Source of the DNA: an uncultured Pseudomonadota bacterium
GTDB taxonomy: Bacteria; Myxococcota_A; Bradymonadia; Bradymonadales; Bradymonadaceae
Assembly: GCA_913057905.1 (NCBI GenBank)
Contig: CAJXPB010000004.1
Coordinates: forward strand, 271,114 to 335,113
DNA: 64,000 nucleotides
Direction of reading: 5' to 3'
This document shows, one piece after another, positions 26,201 through 34,194 of this stretch; the first letter of the stretch is position 1, and the number at the start of each line of letters is the position of its first letter. The translations under genes were made by a program, and so were the position numbers. The notes under the pieces are model-generated. The model had not been told where the DNA came from and ran no database searches. It was given only the letters and a program-made list of their open reading frames with translations.

Positions 26201-26518
26201 CTTCACGAACGCGTGAAGTTTGCGCAGGGAGAGCTTGTGTTCGACCGTGATCGGCGCGAATCGTCGGTCGTGACGATGGAAAAGGCGATCCGGGCGCTCA
26301 AGGAACGCGGCACGGCCCTTCCCGATCTGTTGGAATTGTCGGTACGGTATGGGCACAGGTTGCAGCAGCTCGACGCTGCGCAGGGCGGAAGCCTGCTCGA
26401 CAGTGCCATGGAACTCGCCCGCGACGTGGGGGCTGGACGGGTCGAATCCGACATCCGTTCGCTCGATGCACGGCGGTCGCCCTCGAGGACGAAGACATCT
26501 GTCGAAGACGAAGGATAA
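23252..26518 (+). CDS. Ser/Thr protein kinase fused to AAA-type ATPase and TPR repeats
   Basis: This 1088-aa protein begins with a full Hanks-type kinase (about residues 15-290): LGKGAGGSVYLAED glycine loop, VALKVL lysine, IHRDIKPAN (catalytic Asp near 138), and VDFGLSS. Next is a P-loop ATPase region with Walker A GALEVGKSRL near residue 340 and Walker B LVLVIEDMHLAD near 450, of the MalT/AAA_16 (STAND) style. The C-terminal 400 residues are TPR-like helix pairs. Such proteins sense a ligand or complex through the repeats and ATPase. ATG 23252 was chosen over an upstream GTG because it follows GGGA. It starts a four-gene plus-strand island ending in a second TPR-kinase. Confidence 0.9.
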   Translation: MASKRSTDASTKVFAGRFEYDKPLGKGAGGSVYLAEDLHNERRQVALKVLKAEAGESVQGKMLRREFEILSKLDHPHLVRVYDYGGLPGGGIYLAEEYIDGFSLQDARALMDPDALIDITRQVLLGLSYLHGMGMIHRDIKPANVMLLWLDDAAARPMVKLVDFGLSSMDPTRDSLHGGTRSYMAPEIIRGNKGELRSDLYSLGVTLYYAMAGVLPYGPRSKEDKPPDEEDFSPPPPHRYNPDVPLTLSRFAMVLLRQVDGVEYEDAGEALQALNRDTESPEWSAGAGLSEALDVAAAPILRGYFERGVLQARESEHQSLVEILESSEPSDQGEFHVVEGALEVGKSRLLSEVAATMKLNRRQVITVNCHEGMKPWELVHEVLRQVVDLGSSRNVRDIEYYGPYLLILERLSRLQGGSISQISTAIEYDWLFNAFHDAVVTLQPLQLVLVIEDMHLADISSRQFLDEWYSEGNDTSAPDVLATAHDEKLMQPFPEGPRVYHHAIDGVTRDDVGRFFRERLGLKRLSDEWLDEVHEASDGRPAYLEELCRTLVDEGLLWRRAVSEWQLDYAGLEDFEIPGGLRASFRRRFSGAGAAAREVLEVLAVYGRPVAWERVRSFVMTEDEDEQAVDRKLQSLRRRYLARMSIEVSGRYLELVDEVLAEVVIDTMNESWRKGIHRRVGDQLVEDWAAGRGDPAEAADHLVDGGRDERAAELYELAGDACWRRADFGEAYDHYQSAKEIISAGPAQAYLQVKVARVLTTLYERSACRDMLEQAGQTAERTALDWLMNTVFVTAAELSSVLGDDQSVEMWLERLEDCLPSMTQQVPVLRLKARQRFREGHLDEAFSLLQRAQKRTEHFGQREGLVGVLADLGEVDEWRGNRPGAWNRLDRALRLARDLSGRRELGEVLTRYGTTLRRAGETDEATGLLGEALEVLSGGHRPDLWIEALLQMALTKRQEGDWEAARRYGNDARIFATELGDPVLHERVKFAQGELVFDRDRRESSVVTMEKAIRALKERGTALPDLLELSVRYGHRLQQLDAAQGGSLLDSAMELARDVGAGRVESDIRSLDARRSPSRTKTSVEDEG

Positions 26519-26558
26519 TGACGACTGAATTCATGCGTCTCAACGGAACGATATCACC

Positions 26559-26762
26559 GTGAAGGAAACCGAACCCGACAACTCGCTGATGAACTGGAAC
26601 TGGCGGCGCGAGGACCCGCCGGAGGTCGTGCTCGTGGTCTTCATTCTCGTCCTCTTCTTCACCGTGCCCAGAGACGGCTGTGGTGTCGACAAGACCGACG
26701 GAGGCGACGTGCAAGAGAATTCATCGGCGGATGTGGTCCAGATGACGAACTCGGATGAATGA
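26559..26762 (+). CDS. Small single-pass membrane protein, 67 aa
   Basis: The short product has one strong hydrophobic segment (EVVLVVFILVLFFTVPRDGC) flanked by charged residues and an acidic tail. Start is GTG 26559; ATG 26589 is an alternative that still keeps the membrane segment. It lies between the kinase-ATPase and the PEGA/TPR gene, and its stop codon overlaps an in-frame ATG upstream of the next start. Nothing in the sequence assigns a function. Position suggests a membrane partner of the kinases, which is inference. Coding status is supported by context and composition, not by similarity. Confidence 0.45.
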   Translation: MKETEPDNSLMNWNWRREDPPEVVLVVFILVLFFTVPRDGCGVDKTDGGDVQENSSADVVQMTNSDE

Positions 26763-26782
26763 ACTGCTCGGAGGAGTGTGTG

Positions 26783-27820
26783 ATGGCTACGATATCTTGG
26801 ATTGAGAAGACCGTATTCCTTGGCCTGTTTGTCGCGGTGGCGAGTCTGCCTGCGGTGGTCTCTGCTCAGGGGGGATCGGACGCCGAGTCAGTGCAAAAAC
26901 GCGTCCTCTCACTCGTCCAGGAAGGAAAGCGGGCCTACCAGGCCGAAGAGTACGAGAAGGCGCTTCAGAAATTCAAAAGCGCCTACGAGCTGAAGTCGAG
27001 CCCGTCGATCCTGGTGCCCATGGGGCGCAGCGCCGAGAATCTCGGCAGAACGAAAGAGGCGCTCGGGTATTTCCGAAAATTCGTCGAGACCAACCCGGAC
27101 AAACCGGCCGCGGAGAAGGTCCGCGAGCGGATCGCCCGGCTCGAAGAATCGTTGAAGGCGACGGTGACGGTCTCGACAATCCCCAGCGGGGCCAGGGTCC
27201 GTCTCGGGGGTGAAAACGGTCGACTGCTCGGGACCGCACCGCTGACCCAGAAGCTCGATGCGGGCACCTACACCCTGCACGTCAACAAAGAGGGGTACAG
27301 AAAGACAAGCCGGGAGGTGACTGTCGAATCCGAAGAGGAGCGTGAGGTCACCATCGGGCTCGTGGAGATTCCCTCCGAAGAGCCCGACGAGCCGATGGCG
27401 ACGACCGAGCCCACTCCGGACGAGCCGTCGTCGGGCGGGACCACAGCGGGCCGACCCATCGATACTCAGGCGGTCAAAGGGTGGGCGTACGGGTCCATCG
27501 GCGTGGGGGCGGTCGCGCTCAGCAGCGGCGTCGTACTGACCATTCTGAAAAACAACACCGAAAACGACGTCAACAACTTTGACCGTGGAGCTCAGGGAGC
27601 CAACCCCGAAGAGTTGCAGACGATGAAAGACCAGGCGAATTCGTACTACCGCGGTTCGGTCGCCGCCTTCGCTGCCGGGGGCGCCCTGACGGCGGTCGGC
27701 ATCGGGATGTTGACCTACCATCTCATCAACAAGCCGAAGGAAGGGGACAGGGTCGGCATGAAGTTCGAGGGTGGCGTCAGCCCGGACGGCGCCTGGGCCG
27801 GAATCGACGCTCGATTTTGA
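26783..27820 (+). CDS. Exported TPR-PEGA domain protein with membrane anchor
   Basis: The 345-aa product has a signal peptide (LFVAVASLPAVVSAQ), TPR helices across about residues 35-120 (EGKRAYQAEEYEKALQKF), and a PEGA domain across about 125-195 (ATVTVSTIPSGARVRLGG through AGTYTLHVNKEGYRKTSR). A Pro/Thr/Glu linker and two hydrophobic segments near 235-255 and 285-310 follow. PEGA domains are common in myxobacterial surface proteins and sometimes sit on kinases. ATG 26783 has a strong GGAGGAG box; an ATG eight codons earlier overlaps the small gene. It is probably a periplasmic sensor feeding the neighbouring kinases, by context. Confidence 0.82.
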   Translation: MATISWIEKTVFLGLFVAVASLPAVVSAQGGSDAESVQKRVLSLVQEGKRAYQAEEYEKALQKFKSAYELKSSPSILVPMGRSAENLGRTKEALGYFRKFVETNPDKPAAEKVRERIARLEESLKATVTVSTIPSGARVRLGGENGRLLGTAPLTQKLDAGTYTLHVNKEGYRKTSREVTVESEEEREVTIGLVEIPSEEPDEPMATTEPTPDEPSSGGTTAGRPIDTQAVKGWAYGSIGVGAVALSSGVVLTILKNNTENDVNNFDRGAQGANPEELQTMKDQANSYYRGSVAAFAAGGALTAVGIGMLTYHLINKPKEGDRVGMKFEGGVSPDGAWAGIDARF

Positions 27821-27853
27821 GCATTGAGCTGCCTTTCAGACGCACGAGACTCG

Positions 27854-30325
27854 ATGGAGTCGATGCAATTGCAGTGGCTGATATTAGAGGCACCCGAACT
27901 GCTGGACATCACCCAGCGGCCGACGCCGGGGATCGACTGGACGAACGTCCTGCTCCTTGGAGTCGGTCTGGGAAGCGGGCTGCTGTTGATGACCGTCGGG
28001 GTGCTCTTTTTTCGCGTCCGACGCCGTGAGTCGGCCGCCCACGCCTCCGGCTCCGCGACCGCTCCCGATCTGGAGGCCGGACTCCAGAAGAAACTCCAGG
28101 ACGCCGAGACGAGTCGCGATTTCATGCGGGCCGGTGAACTCCTGCGTCGGGCCGGTGAACACGAAGAAGCGGCCGACCGGTTTCTGAAGGGCCGCGAGTA
28201 TCTGTCGGCCGCCGAAGCCTTCCAGGCGGCCGGCAACACGTCGCAGGCGATTCATTTCTTCAAAAAGGCGGGGCGACACGACCGCGCCGCCGAACTGTAT
28301 CTCGAAGAAAACGACTATCGGGGAGCCGCGGCGGCCTTCGTCAAGGTGGGCGATGCCGAAAGGGCGGCGACCAATTATCTGAATGCCGGCGATCACCTGC
28401 GTGCCGCGCAACAGTATTCGGAGCTGAGTCGGTCCGAAGAGGCGGCTCGCCATTTCGAGAAGGCGAATTCGCCGCTGCTGGCCGCCAAGCACTACACCCA
28501 GGCCTTCCGCGAGCGGCTCGACCCGGAGTCAGGGATCGACGATGTCGAAGAGTCGACGCGCCATCTGGGCCGGAAAGCGGCGGAGCTGTTCGAAGATGCC
28601 AGTCGATGGGAGGACGCGGCTCGACTGTACCGCTGGCTGAACGAACGCCGGGATGCGGCGCGCTGTCTCGAAGCTGCGGGTGAATCGATCAAGGCTGCTC
28701 GGCTGTATCGAAGTCTGGGCGACTCCGAGAAAGCCGTCGAGTTGTTGGAATCGGCCGGCGACGAACAGCGAGCCCACCTGGCCAAGGCCGAAGTGTCGGC
28801 GGAGGCCGGCGAATGGGAGGCGGCCGCCGAGCACTTCAAGGAGGCTTCGGACCTGGAGCGGGCGGCTCGTGTGTATGCCCGGAAGCTGGGCCAGCCCGAG
28901 AAGGCTGCCAAACTTCTGGAGGAGGCCGAAGAATGGCTTCGGGCCTCGGAGCTGTACGAGGCCGCCGGAAATCTGGCGAGCAGCGCCGACTGCGCCGAAC
29001 GCGGCGGGGCGCTGGCGCGGGCCTCCGAGTTGTACAAGGAGGCGGGCGATGTCGACGGCGAGATCCGCACGCGGATCTCACAGGGCGACTACTTTCGAGC
29101 CGGACGGCTTCTGTATGAACAGCGTCGCTACGACAAGGCGCTGGAGACGCTCCAAGGGATCAATTCTCGGGACCCGATCTACCGACGTGGGCTGGAGCTT
29201 CAGGGGGATGTCCACCGGGCCAAGCGCGAGATGGAGGATGCCTACAGCCGCTACCGGGCAGCCCTGGGCAACCGAGACCCGTCTCCTGAGACCGTGCGGA
29301 TCTACTACAAGATGGCGCGGGTCTTGGAGGCCGACGAAGATTTCGCCGGTGCTGCCGACCATTATCGCGAGGTCTTGGAGGTCGCCGAGGACTTCGAGGA
29401 CGCCGGCGAACGCCTCAACGTGATCGAAGAGGGGCTTGCCGACGAGCGAGACCGAAAGCTGGCGAATCGCCAGACCAGCAAAGACGACGGGGAGGTCGAA
29501 TCCGACGGCTTTCCGGCGGTGGCGGCCGCAGCCGACGGAGACGGATCTGACCTTCGGTACGATTTCGTCTCCGAGATCGCCCGTGGCGGCATGGGGATCG
29601 TCTACCGGGCCCGCGATACGTTCTTGAATCGCATCGTCGCCGTGAAGTGTCTGGGAGAGAAGCTTCGCGACAACGAGACTGCAGTAAAGTATTTCCTGCG
29701 CGAAGCCCGGGCCGCCGCCGCTCTGTCTCACCCGAATATCGTGACCATCTACGATGCCGGTGAGCAGCAGGGCGAATACTACATCGCGATGGAGTACGTA
29801 GAGGGGCGGACGCTCAAGGAGATCGTCAATCAGAAGGGCGCCATCCCCGAGGATTATGTCCGGCACGTGATGATCGAGACGTGCAAGGCGCTGGAGTACG
29901 CCCACTCTCAGAACGTCATCCACCGTGACATCAAGAGCGGCAACATCATGTGCAAGCCAGACCGGACGGTGAAAGTGATGGACTTCGGGCTGGCGAAGTT
30001 TCTGCGCGAATACAAGAAGAACCACACCCAGCAGGTCGGCACTCCCTATTACATGTCGCCGGAGCAGATCGTCGGAAAGAACGTCGATTTTCGGAGTGAC
30101 CTGTACGGGCTCGGCTGTACGGCGTTCGAATGCGTGACCGGCCGCGTCCCCTTCACCGAAGGCGAGCTCGCCTACCACCACGTGCATTCGGATCCGCCGA
30201 AGCCTTCGACGATCAACACGTCGTTGAGCGAGGGGATGGAAAAGGTGATCCTCAAGCTGCTGGCCAAGCGGCCCGACGATCGCTACCAGTCGGCCACGGA
30301 CCTGCGCGAAGCTCTGGGTGGCTGA
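27854..30325 (+). CDS. Membrane-anchored TPR-repeat protein with C-terminal Ser/Thr kinase
   Basis: The 823-aa protein starts with a transmembrane helix (residues ~28-50), then about 500 residues of repeated helix pairs (for example EAADRFLKGREYLSAAEAFQ), then a C-terminal kinase from about residue 568. The kinase has IARGGMGIVYRARD, VAVKCL, VIHRDIKSGNIM and MDFGLAKF, so it should be active. This is the reverse order of the first kinase in the island (kinase at N-terminus). ATG 27854 was chosen; it is 30 bp downstream of a TTG. It converges with the next TPR gene, whose stop is immediately adjacent. A role as sensor kinase is likely; signal unknown. Confidence 0.9.
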   Translation: MESMQLQWLILEAPELLDITQRPTPGIDWTNVLLLGVGLGSGLLLMTVGVLFFRVRRRESAAHASGSATAPDLEAGLQKKLQDAETSRDFMRAGELLRRAGEHEEAADRFLKGREYLSAAEAFQAAGNTSQAIHFFKKAGRHDRAAELYLEENDYRGAAAAFVKVGDAERAATNYLNAGDHLRAAQQYSELSRSEEAARHFEKANSPLLAAKHYTQAFRERLDPESGIDDVEESTRHLGRKAAELFEDASRWEDAARLYRWLNERRDAARCLEAAGESIKAARLYRSLGDSEKAVELLESAGDEQRAHLAKAEVSAEAGEWEAAAEHFKEASDLERAARVYARKLGQPEKAAKLLEEAEEWLRASELYEAAGNLASSADCAERGGALARASELYKEAGDVDGEIRTRISQGDYFRAGRLLYEQRRYDKALETLQGINSRDPIYRRGLELQGDVHRAKREMEDAYSRYRAALGNRDPSPETVRIYYKMARVLEADEDFAGAADHYREVLEVAEDFEDAGERLNVIEEGLADERDRKLANRQTSKDDGEVESDGFPAVAAAADGDGSDLRYDFVSEIARGGMGIVYRARDTFLNRIVAVKCLGEKLRDNETAVKYFLREARAAAALSHPNIVTIYDAGEQQGEYYIAMEYVEGRTLKEIVNQKGAIPEDYVRHVMIETCKALEYAHSQNVIHRDIKSGNIMCKPDRTVKVMDFGLAKFLREYKKNHTQQVGTPYYMSPEQIVGKNVDFRSDLYGLGCTAFECVTGRVPFTEGELAYHHVHSDPPKPSTINTSLSEGMEKVILKLLAKRPDDRYQSATDLREALGG

Positions 30326-31201
30326 CTACTCGAGTTCGCGCATCTCGCGGCGCTGGACCCCGGGCATCAATTGCCGGGCCTTGTTTCGGAGTTGTTCGGC
30401 CCGGTCGGGCTGGCCGTTTCGGTCCAGAAAGCCGGCGTATCGCATCAACAGCGCGGCGTTTTCCGGGTAGGTCTCCAGCAGGTCTTCGTAGATGCGGCGT
30501 GCTTCGCGCTGACGTCCTGTCTCGGCGAGGGTCCCCGCGAGGTTGATGTTGGCCTGGACGTTGTCGGGCTTCTTCAGTAGAACCTGTCGGTAGACCTCGA
30601 CAGATTCTTCGGTGCGTCCCACCTGTTTGAGCAACGCCGCCAACCGGAGGCCCAGGTTCGCATCGGTCCTCTCCTTTCTCCAGATCCACCGATAATGGGG
30701 CAGCGCACGCTCGGGCTGTCCCGCGTTGTCCCAGAGGGTTGCGGCATTTCTGCGAGCCTCCATCGACCCGGGACGATCCTGAACGGCCTTCTGGGCAAGG
30801 ACGGCCAACCGACCCGGCGGCTCGCCCAGGGATTGACCGATCTCGACGGCCGCCATCAGGTCGTCGCCGCGGGGCCTCGGCAGGGACTCCCGCTGGGCAG
30901 CACGGCGATACAGTTGGTATGCCTCCTTGAGCCGACCGTCTCGGCGGGCCTGTCGAGCTTCGGCGCGGTCGATCGCGGCCAGAAGCTGCGGCAGATCTCG
31001 ATCGCCGGGGTGCTCCTCCATGGCCATCTGTGCGTACGTCCGCGCCTCCTGGAGGCGCCCGTCATCAAAGGCGCGACGAGCTTCACGCTCGGTTTCCGAG
31101 TGATGGGAGCCGGTCGTGGCACAACCGGCTACGATGAGGGCGATCAGGGCGGTCCACGTCGCTTTCAAGGCGCGCGGTGAGATGACAGATGATATGGACA
31201 T
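30326..31201 (-). CDS. TPR lipoprotein
   Basis: The 291-aa product has a lipoprotein signal (LIALIVAGC, Cys27) and TPRs across nearly all the rest (EEHPGDRDLPQLLAAIDRAE, NAATLWDNAGQPERALPHYR, LMRYAGFLDRNGQPDRAEQL). Outer-membrane TPR lipoproteins often scaffold assembly or secretion complexes. ATG 31201 (MSISSVISPRALKA) is used; a TTG seven codons upstream is unlikely. It is convergent with the TPR-kinase, stop codons touching, and divergent from moaC. The similarity in repeat type to its kinase neighbours may be chance. Confidence 0.8.
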   Translation of the reverse strand: MSISSVISPRALKATWTALIALIVAGCATTGSHHSETEREARRAFDDGRLQEARTYAQMAMEEHPGDRDLPQLLAAIDRAEARQARRDGRLKEAYQLYRRAAQRESLPRPRGDDLMAAVEIGQSLGEPPGRLAVLAQKAVQDRPGSMEARRNAATLWDNAGQPERALPHYRWIWRKERTDANLGLRLAALLKQVGRTEESVEVYRQVLLKKPDNVQANINLAGTLAETGRQREARRIYEDLLETYPENAALLMRYAGFLDRNGQPDRAEQLRNKARQLMPGVQRREMRELE

Positions 31202-31289
31202 GATGAGCCATGATGGGAACAACGGGTCGGGATGAAGACTTTACCGACTGACGTGGTCCGTGACTAGCAATTCGAATGGAGATGAGCCG

Positions 31290-31796
31290 ATGGCAGACTG
31301 GAGTCACCTCGATGAAACCGACGAAGCGAACATGGTCGACGTCGGCGACAAACCGGCGACGCGTCGCCGCGCGGTCGCCGTCGGAGCCGTGCACATCAGC
31401 GACGATACCGTCGACGCGTTGCGAGAGGGACGCTCACAGAAGGGTGAGGTCACGCAGGTGAGCCGCATCGCGGGGATCATGGCTGCCAAGAAGACGCCCG
31501 ATCTGATCCCGCTGTGTCACCAGCTCGATTTGGACGATGTCGACGTCGGTATCGATCTCGACGAAGAGGCGGCGGCGCTGCGAGTACGGGCCGAGGTCGC
31601 CTGTACGGCGAAGACGGGGGCCGAGATGGAGGCGCTGACGGCCGTGTCGACTGCTTGTCTGACCCTGTACGACATGTGCAAGGGGATCGATCAGTCGATG
31701 CACATCGGAGATATCCACCTTCGCAAAAAGACCGGCGGACAGTCGGGTGATTTCGAACACCCGAACCCACCCGGCGACTTTGGCGGCGAGGAGTAA
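31290..31796 (+). CDS. moaC: Cyclic pyranopterin monophosphate synthase MoaC
   Basis: MoaC makes cyclic pyranopterin monophosphate, the second step of molybdenum cofactor synthesis after MoaA. The 168-aa protein has the conserved ANMVDVGDKPATRR, RIAGIMAAKKTPDLIPLCHQ, KTGAEMEALTAVS and CLTLYDMCKGID blocks. ATG 31290 follows a GGAG box; the GTG ten codons earlier is rejected. No moaA, moaB or moaE is nearby. The next gene starts 2 bp after its stop, so the two are probably co-transcribed. The call is secure. Confidence 0.96.
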   Translation: MADWSHLDETDEANMVDVGDKPATRRRAVAVGAVHISDDTVDALREGRSQKGEVTQVSRIAGIMAAKKTPDLIPLCHQLDLDDVDVGIDLDEEAAALRVRAEVACTAKTGAEMEALTAVSTACLTLYDMCKGIDQSMHIGDIHLRKKTGGQSGDFEHPNPPGDFGGEE

Positions 31797-31798
31797 CG

Positions 31799-32602
31799 GT
31801 GCAGATCTTCGACGCTCACATTCGGTCCGACAGTCAGAGTGACGACGACCTCAGGAACCTTGCGTATTTCGATACTCGCCGGGTGGTGACCACGGCGCAC
31901 GGGGCGAGAAACTTCGAGACGTCCGAAGAGGTCCTCGACTATTTCGGGTGGCTGGTCGACGACGAGCGAGCCCGGATCATCGACTGTGGGCTCGAGGCGG
32001 CCGTCGGCCTGGGGATGACCCCGGAGGCCGTGCCGAGCCGGCGCCACCCCGAGGTCTGGAGTGCCCTTCCCGATTGGCTGGCGCGCCCCGAAGTGGCTGC
32101 CGTCGGCGAGATCGGGGTTTGGCAGGACGAAGCCTCTCAGTGGGAGTTATTTGAGCGCCAGGTCGAATTGGCGCGGGATGCCGACTTGCCCGTCATCGCA
32201 ACGCCTCCCAGTGGGCTCAAGGCGAACATGACCTACAAGATGATGATGCGCGCCGAGGATGTGGGCGCCGAACCGCGGCGGATCCTGATGACTCGACTCG
32301 ACGAGAGGCTCGTCGATCGCGTCGTCCGCGACGGTTTCGTTGCCGGCCTGGCCGTGGGGTCGTCATATCTCGAGCCCAAGAAGGCAGCCGAGGTCGTCGC
32401 GCAGACGATCGATCAGGTGGGCCATGCCGAACAGATTGTCTTGACGACGGCTCTGAGTGCAGGGGCCTCGGACGTGCTCGGGATCGCCAAGACGATCGAA
32501 GCCCTTCGTGCCGAGGGCGTCGGGGAGGACGCCATCGAGCGAGTGGTCTGGTCGAACGCCGCCGAACTCTTCGGCGACGAGCCCTTCGACGTGGAAAGCT
32601 AA
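31799..32602 (+). CDS. TatD-related TIM-barrel protein (COG1099-like), probable loss of metal ligands
   Basis: The 267-aa product matches the layout of TatD-related TIM-barrel hydrolases, especially the COG1099 group: FDAHIRSDSQSDDD at the N-terminus, EVAAVGEIGVWQD in the middle, and NAAELFGDEPF at the end. Active members have His-x-His, a Glu in GEIG, two further His and an Asp. Here the first motif is His-Ile-Arg, the third reads PVIATPPS where a His is expected, the fourth reads ILMTRLDE, and the last TTALSAGASD lacks an obvious Asp ligand; only the Glu is kept. So it may be inactive or use other chemistry. It starts with GTG 31799, 2 bp after moaC. Confidence 0.75.
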   Translation: MQIFDAHIRSDSQSDDDLRNLAYFDTRRVVTTAHGARNFETSEEVLDYFGWLVDDERARIIDCGLEAAVGLGMTPEAVPSRRHPEVWSALPDWLARPEVAAVGEIGVWQDEASQWELFERQVELARDADLPVIATPPSGLKANMTYKMMMRAEDVGAEPRRILMTRLDERLVDRVVRDGFVAGLAVGSSYLEPKKAAEVVAQTIDQVGHAEQIVLTTALSAGASDVLGIAKTIEALRAEGVGEDAIERVVWSNAAELFGDEPFDVES

Positions 32603-32605
32603 CAT

Positions 32606-33205
32606 CTACACTTCGTTTCGGCCGCGGCACCGATAGACGAATGCAGGAGGCAGATTGCGCCAAACGATGGGCGACCGGTCCACCTCGGCGAAATGTTCGT
32701 TGAGCTTTTCGCGGAACCGCCGACCGGCCGACAAAAGCAGCCCGTGTATGTACGCGAACGTGGCGAATCGCCCCTCGGGCGCGAGCACCGATGCGGTGAT
32801 CTCCAGCAATCGGTCCTGCAGTGACTCGCCGAAGGCTGCCCAGGGTAGGCCGCTGACGATCGCGTCGACATCGCCGGGGGAGTGGCCGCGTTTCTCCAGA
32901 ATCGACGGGAGGTCTTCGATCGACGAGTCGGCTACGTCGATGTCGGGGAATCGCTCCCGAACTCGACGTCTCATGCGCTCGTTATTCTCGATGGCGATGA
33001 AGTCTACATCGGCATCGAGGCGCGTCAGAATCTCGCCGGTAAAAGCGCCGGTCCCGGGACCGTATTCGACGACGAGCGAGGCCGACTCGAGTCCGAGATC
33101 GGATACGATCGTCTCGGCGAGCCATCGCGAACTGGGAGCGACGGCCCCGGTGTTTTGAGGGCGGCGGATGAATTCGGTCAGGAAACTGATATGGTCGCTG
33201 AGCAT
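32606..33205 (-). CDS. Class I SAM methyltransferase, phospholipid N-methyltransferase-like
   Basis: The 199-aa protein begins with SFLTEFIRRPQNTGAVAPSS, the opening typical of PmtA-type phosphatidylethanolamine N-methyltransferases, followed by the SAM-binding motif VVEYGPGTGAFTGEIL and IENNERMRRRVRERFPD. A late GLPWAAF motif replaces the NPPY-like motif of rRNA enzymes. PmtA makes phosphatidylcholine precursors. It is convergent with the TatD-like gene (3-bp gap) and divergent from rsmA. A role as lipid methyltransferase is likely; another small-molecule or rRNA substrate is possible because the family is close to rRNA adenine methylases. Confidence 0.8.
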   Translation of the reverse strand: MLSDHISFLTEFIRRPQNTGAVAPSSRWLAETIVSDLGLESASLVVEYGPGTGAFTGEILTRLDADVDFIAIENNERMRRRVRERFPDIDVADSSIEDLPSILEKRGHSPGDVDAIVSGLPWAAFGESLQDRLLEITASVLAPEGRFATFAYIHGLLLSAGRRFREKLNEHFAEVDRSPIVWRNLPPAFVYRCRGRNEV

Positions 33206-33280
33206 CGGCGCTCCTCGAAAGCAGATGTCAGTAGCCGAGCACCCACGACGTACTCTTCACAGCCGAGAACGTAAACTCCC

Positions 33281-34162
33281 ATGCCGGACCCAACCATCGA
33301 AAAGCCCGGAGACCTGCTGGGACTCTACCAGCGGCACGCAAAAAAGCAGTTCGGCCAGCACTTTCTGACTGATCCGACGATTCTGGAGGGGCTCATCGAC
33401 GACGCCGGCGTACAAGAGGGCGATTCAGTTCTCGAAGTCGGACCCGGCTGCGGCACGCTGACCTGGAGTTTGCTGGAGCGCGGAGCTTCGGTTCGCGCCG
33501 TCGAACTCGACAGGGATGCCGCCAGCTTTTTGGCCGAATTTCTCGAGCCGGGACGCCCGCTCGACGTCGTACAGGCCGATGTGCTCGACATCGACGTTGA
33601 GGACCTGCTCGATCCCCGGGCGGAGTCCGCAGCCGATGAATCCACCGTCTTCGGCGAATCAGGATGGCGCTGCGTCTCGAACCTTCCGTACAATGCCGCG
33701 ACCGAGATTTTCTTTCACCTCGCCCCGGCCTTCGAGCGATTCGAACGGCTGGTGCTGATGTTCCAGCGCGAGGTCGCCGACCGGTTCGTCGCCGAGGCCG
33801 GCTCCGACGACTTCGGTGCATTGACGCTTACGAGCCGATTGTACGCCGATGCCGAGATCGTCCAAACCCTGCCGCCCGGGGCCTTTCAGCCACCGCCGAG
33901 CGTTCACAGCTCGGCAGTCCGATTCGATCCCGTACCGGGCACACGCATCGAAGATCCCGTCCTGCGCGAGCGGTTCATCGAGATCGTTCGTTGTGCGTTT
34001 CAGCGTCGTCGGAAGATTCTGCCCAACGCACTGGGCGGGCTCGACGCCGAAAAGTCCGAGATCGAGGCCGCCATGGAGAGGGTCGGGCTCAAACGGACCA
34101 TCCGCCCCGAACGGGTCGACTTCGAGAGCTTTGCGGCCCTGGCCGACGCACTTCCCGCCTGA
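33281..34162 (+). CDS. rsmA: 16S rRNA (A1518/A1519) dimethyltransferase RsmA/KsgA
   Basis: RsmA dimethylates two adjacent adenines in 16S rRNA helix 45 during 30S biogenesis. The 293-aa protein has KKQFGQHFLTDPTI at the start, the SAM motif VLEVGPGCGTLTWSLLERG, catalytic NLPYNAATEIFFHL, and the C-terminal rRNA-binding domain with FQRRRKILPNAL and RPERVDFESFAALA. Length and motif order are normal. It is divergent from the PmtA-like gene by about 75 bp, both being SAM methyltransferases. The call is secure. Confidence 0.96.
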   Translation: MPDPTIEKPGDLLGLYQRHAKKQFGQHFLTDPTILEGLIDDAGVQEGDSVLEVGPGCGTLTWSLLERGASVRAVELDRDAASFLAEFLEPGRPLDVVQADVLDIDVEDLLDPRAESAADESTVFGESGWRCVSNLPYNAATEIFFHLAPAFERFERLVLMFQREVADRFVAEAGSDDFGALTLTSRLYADAEIVQTLPPGAFQPPPSVHSSAVRFDPVPGTRIEDPVLRERFIEIVRCAFQRRRKILPNALGGLDAEKSEIEAAMERVGLKRTIRPERVDFESFAALADALPA

Positions 34163-34194
34163 AGGTCGTTTCGCCGGAGGGGACGAGAGCGCTG

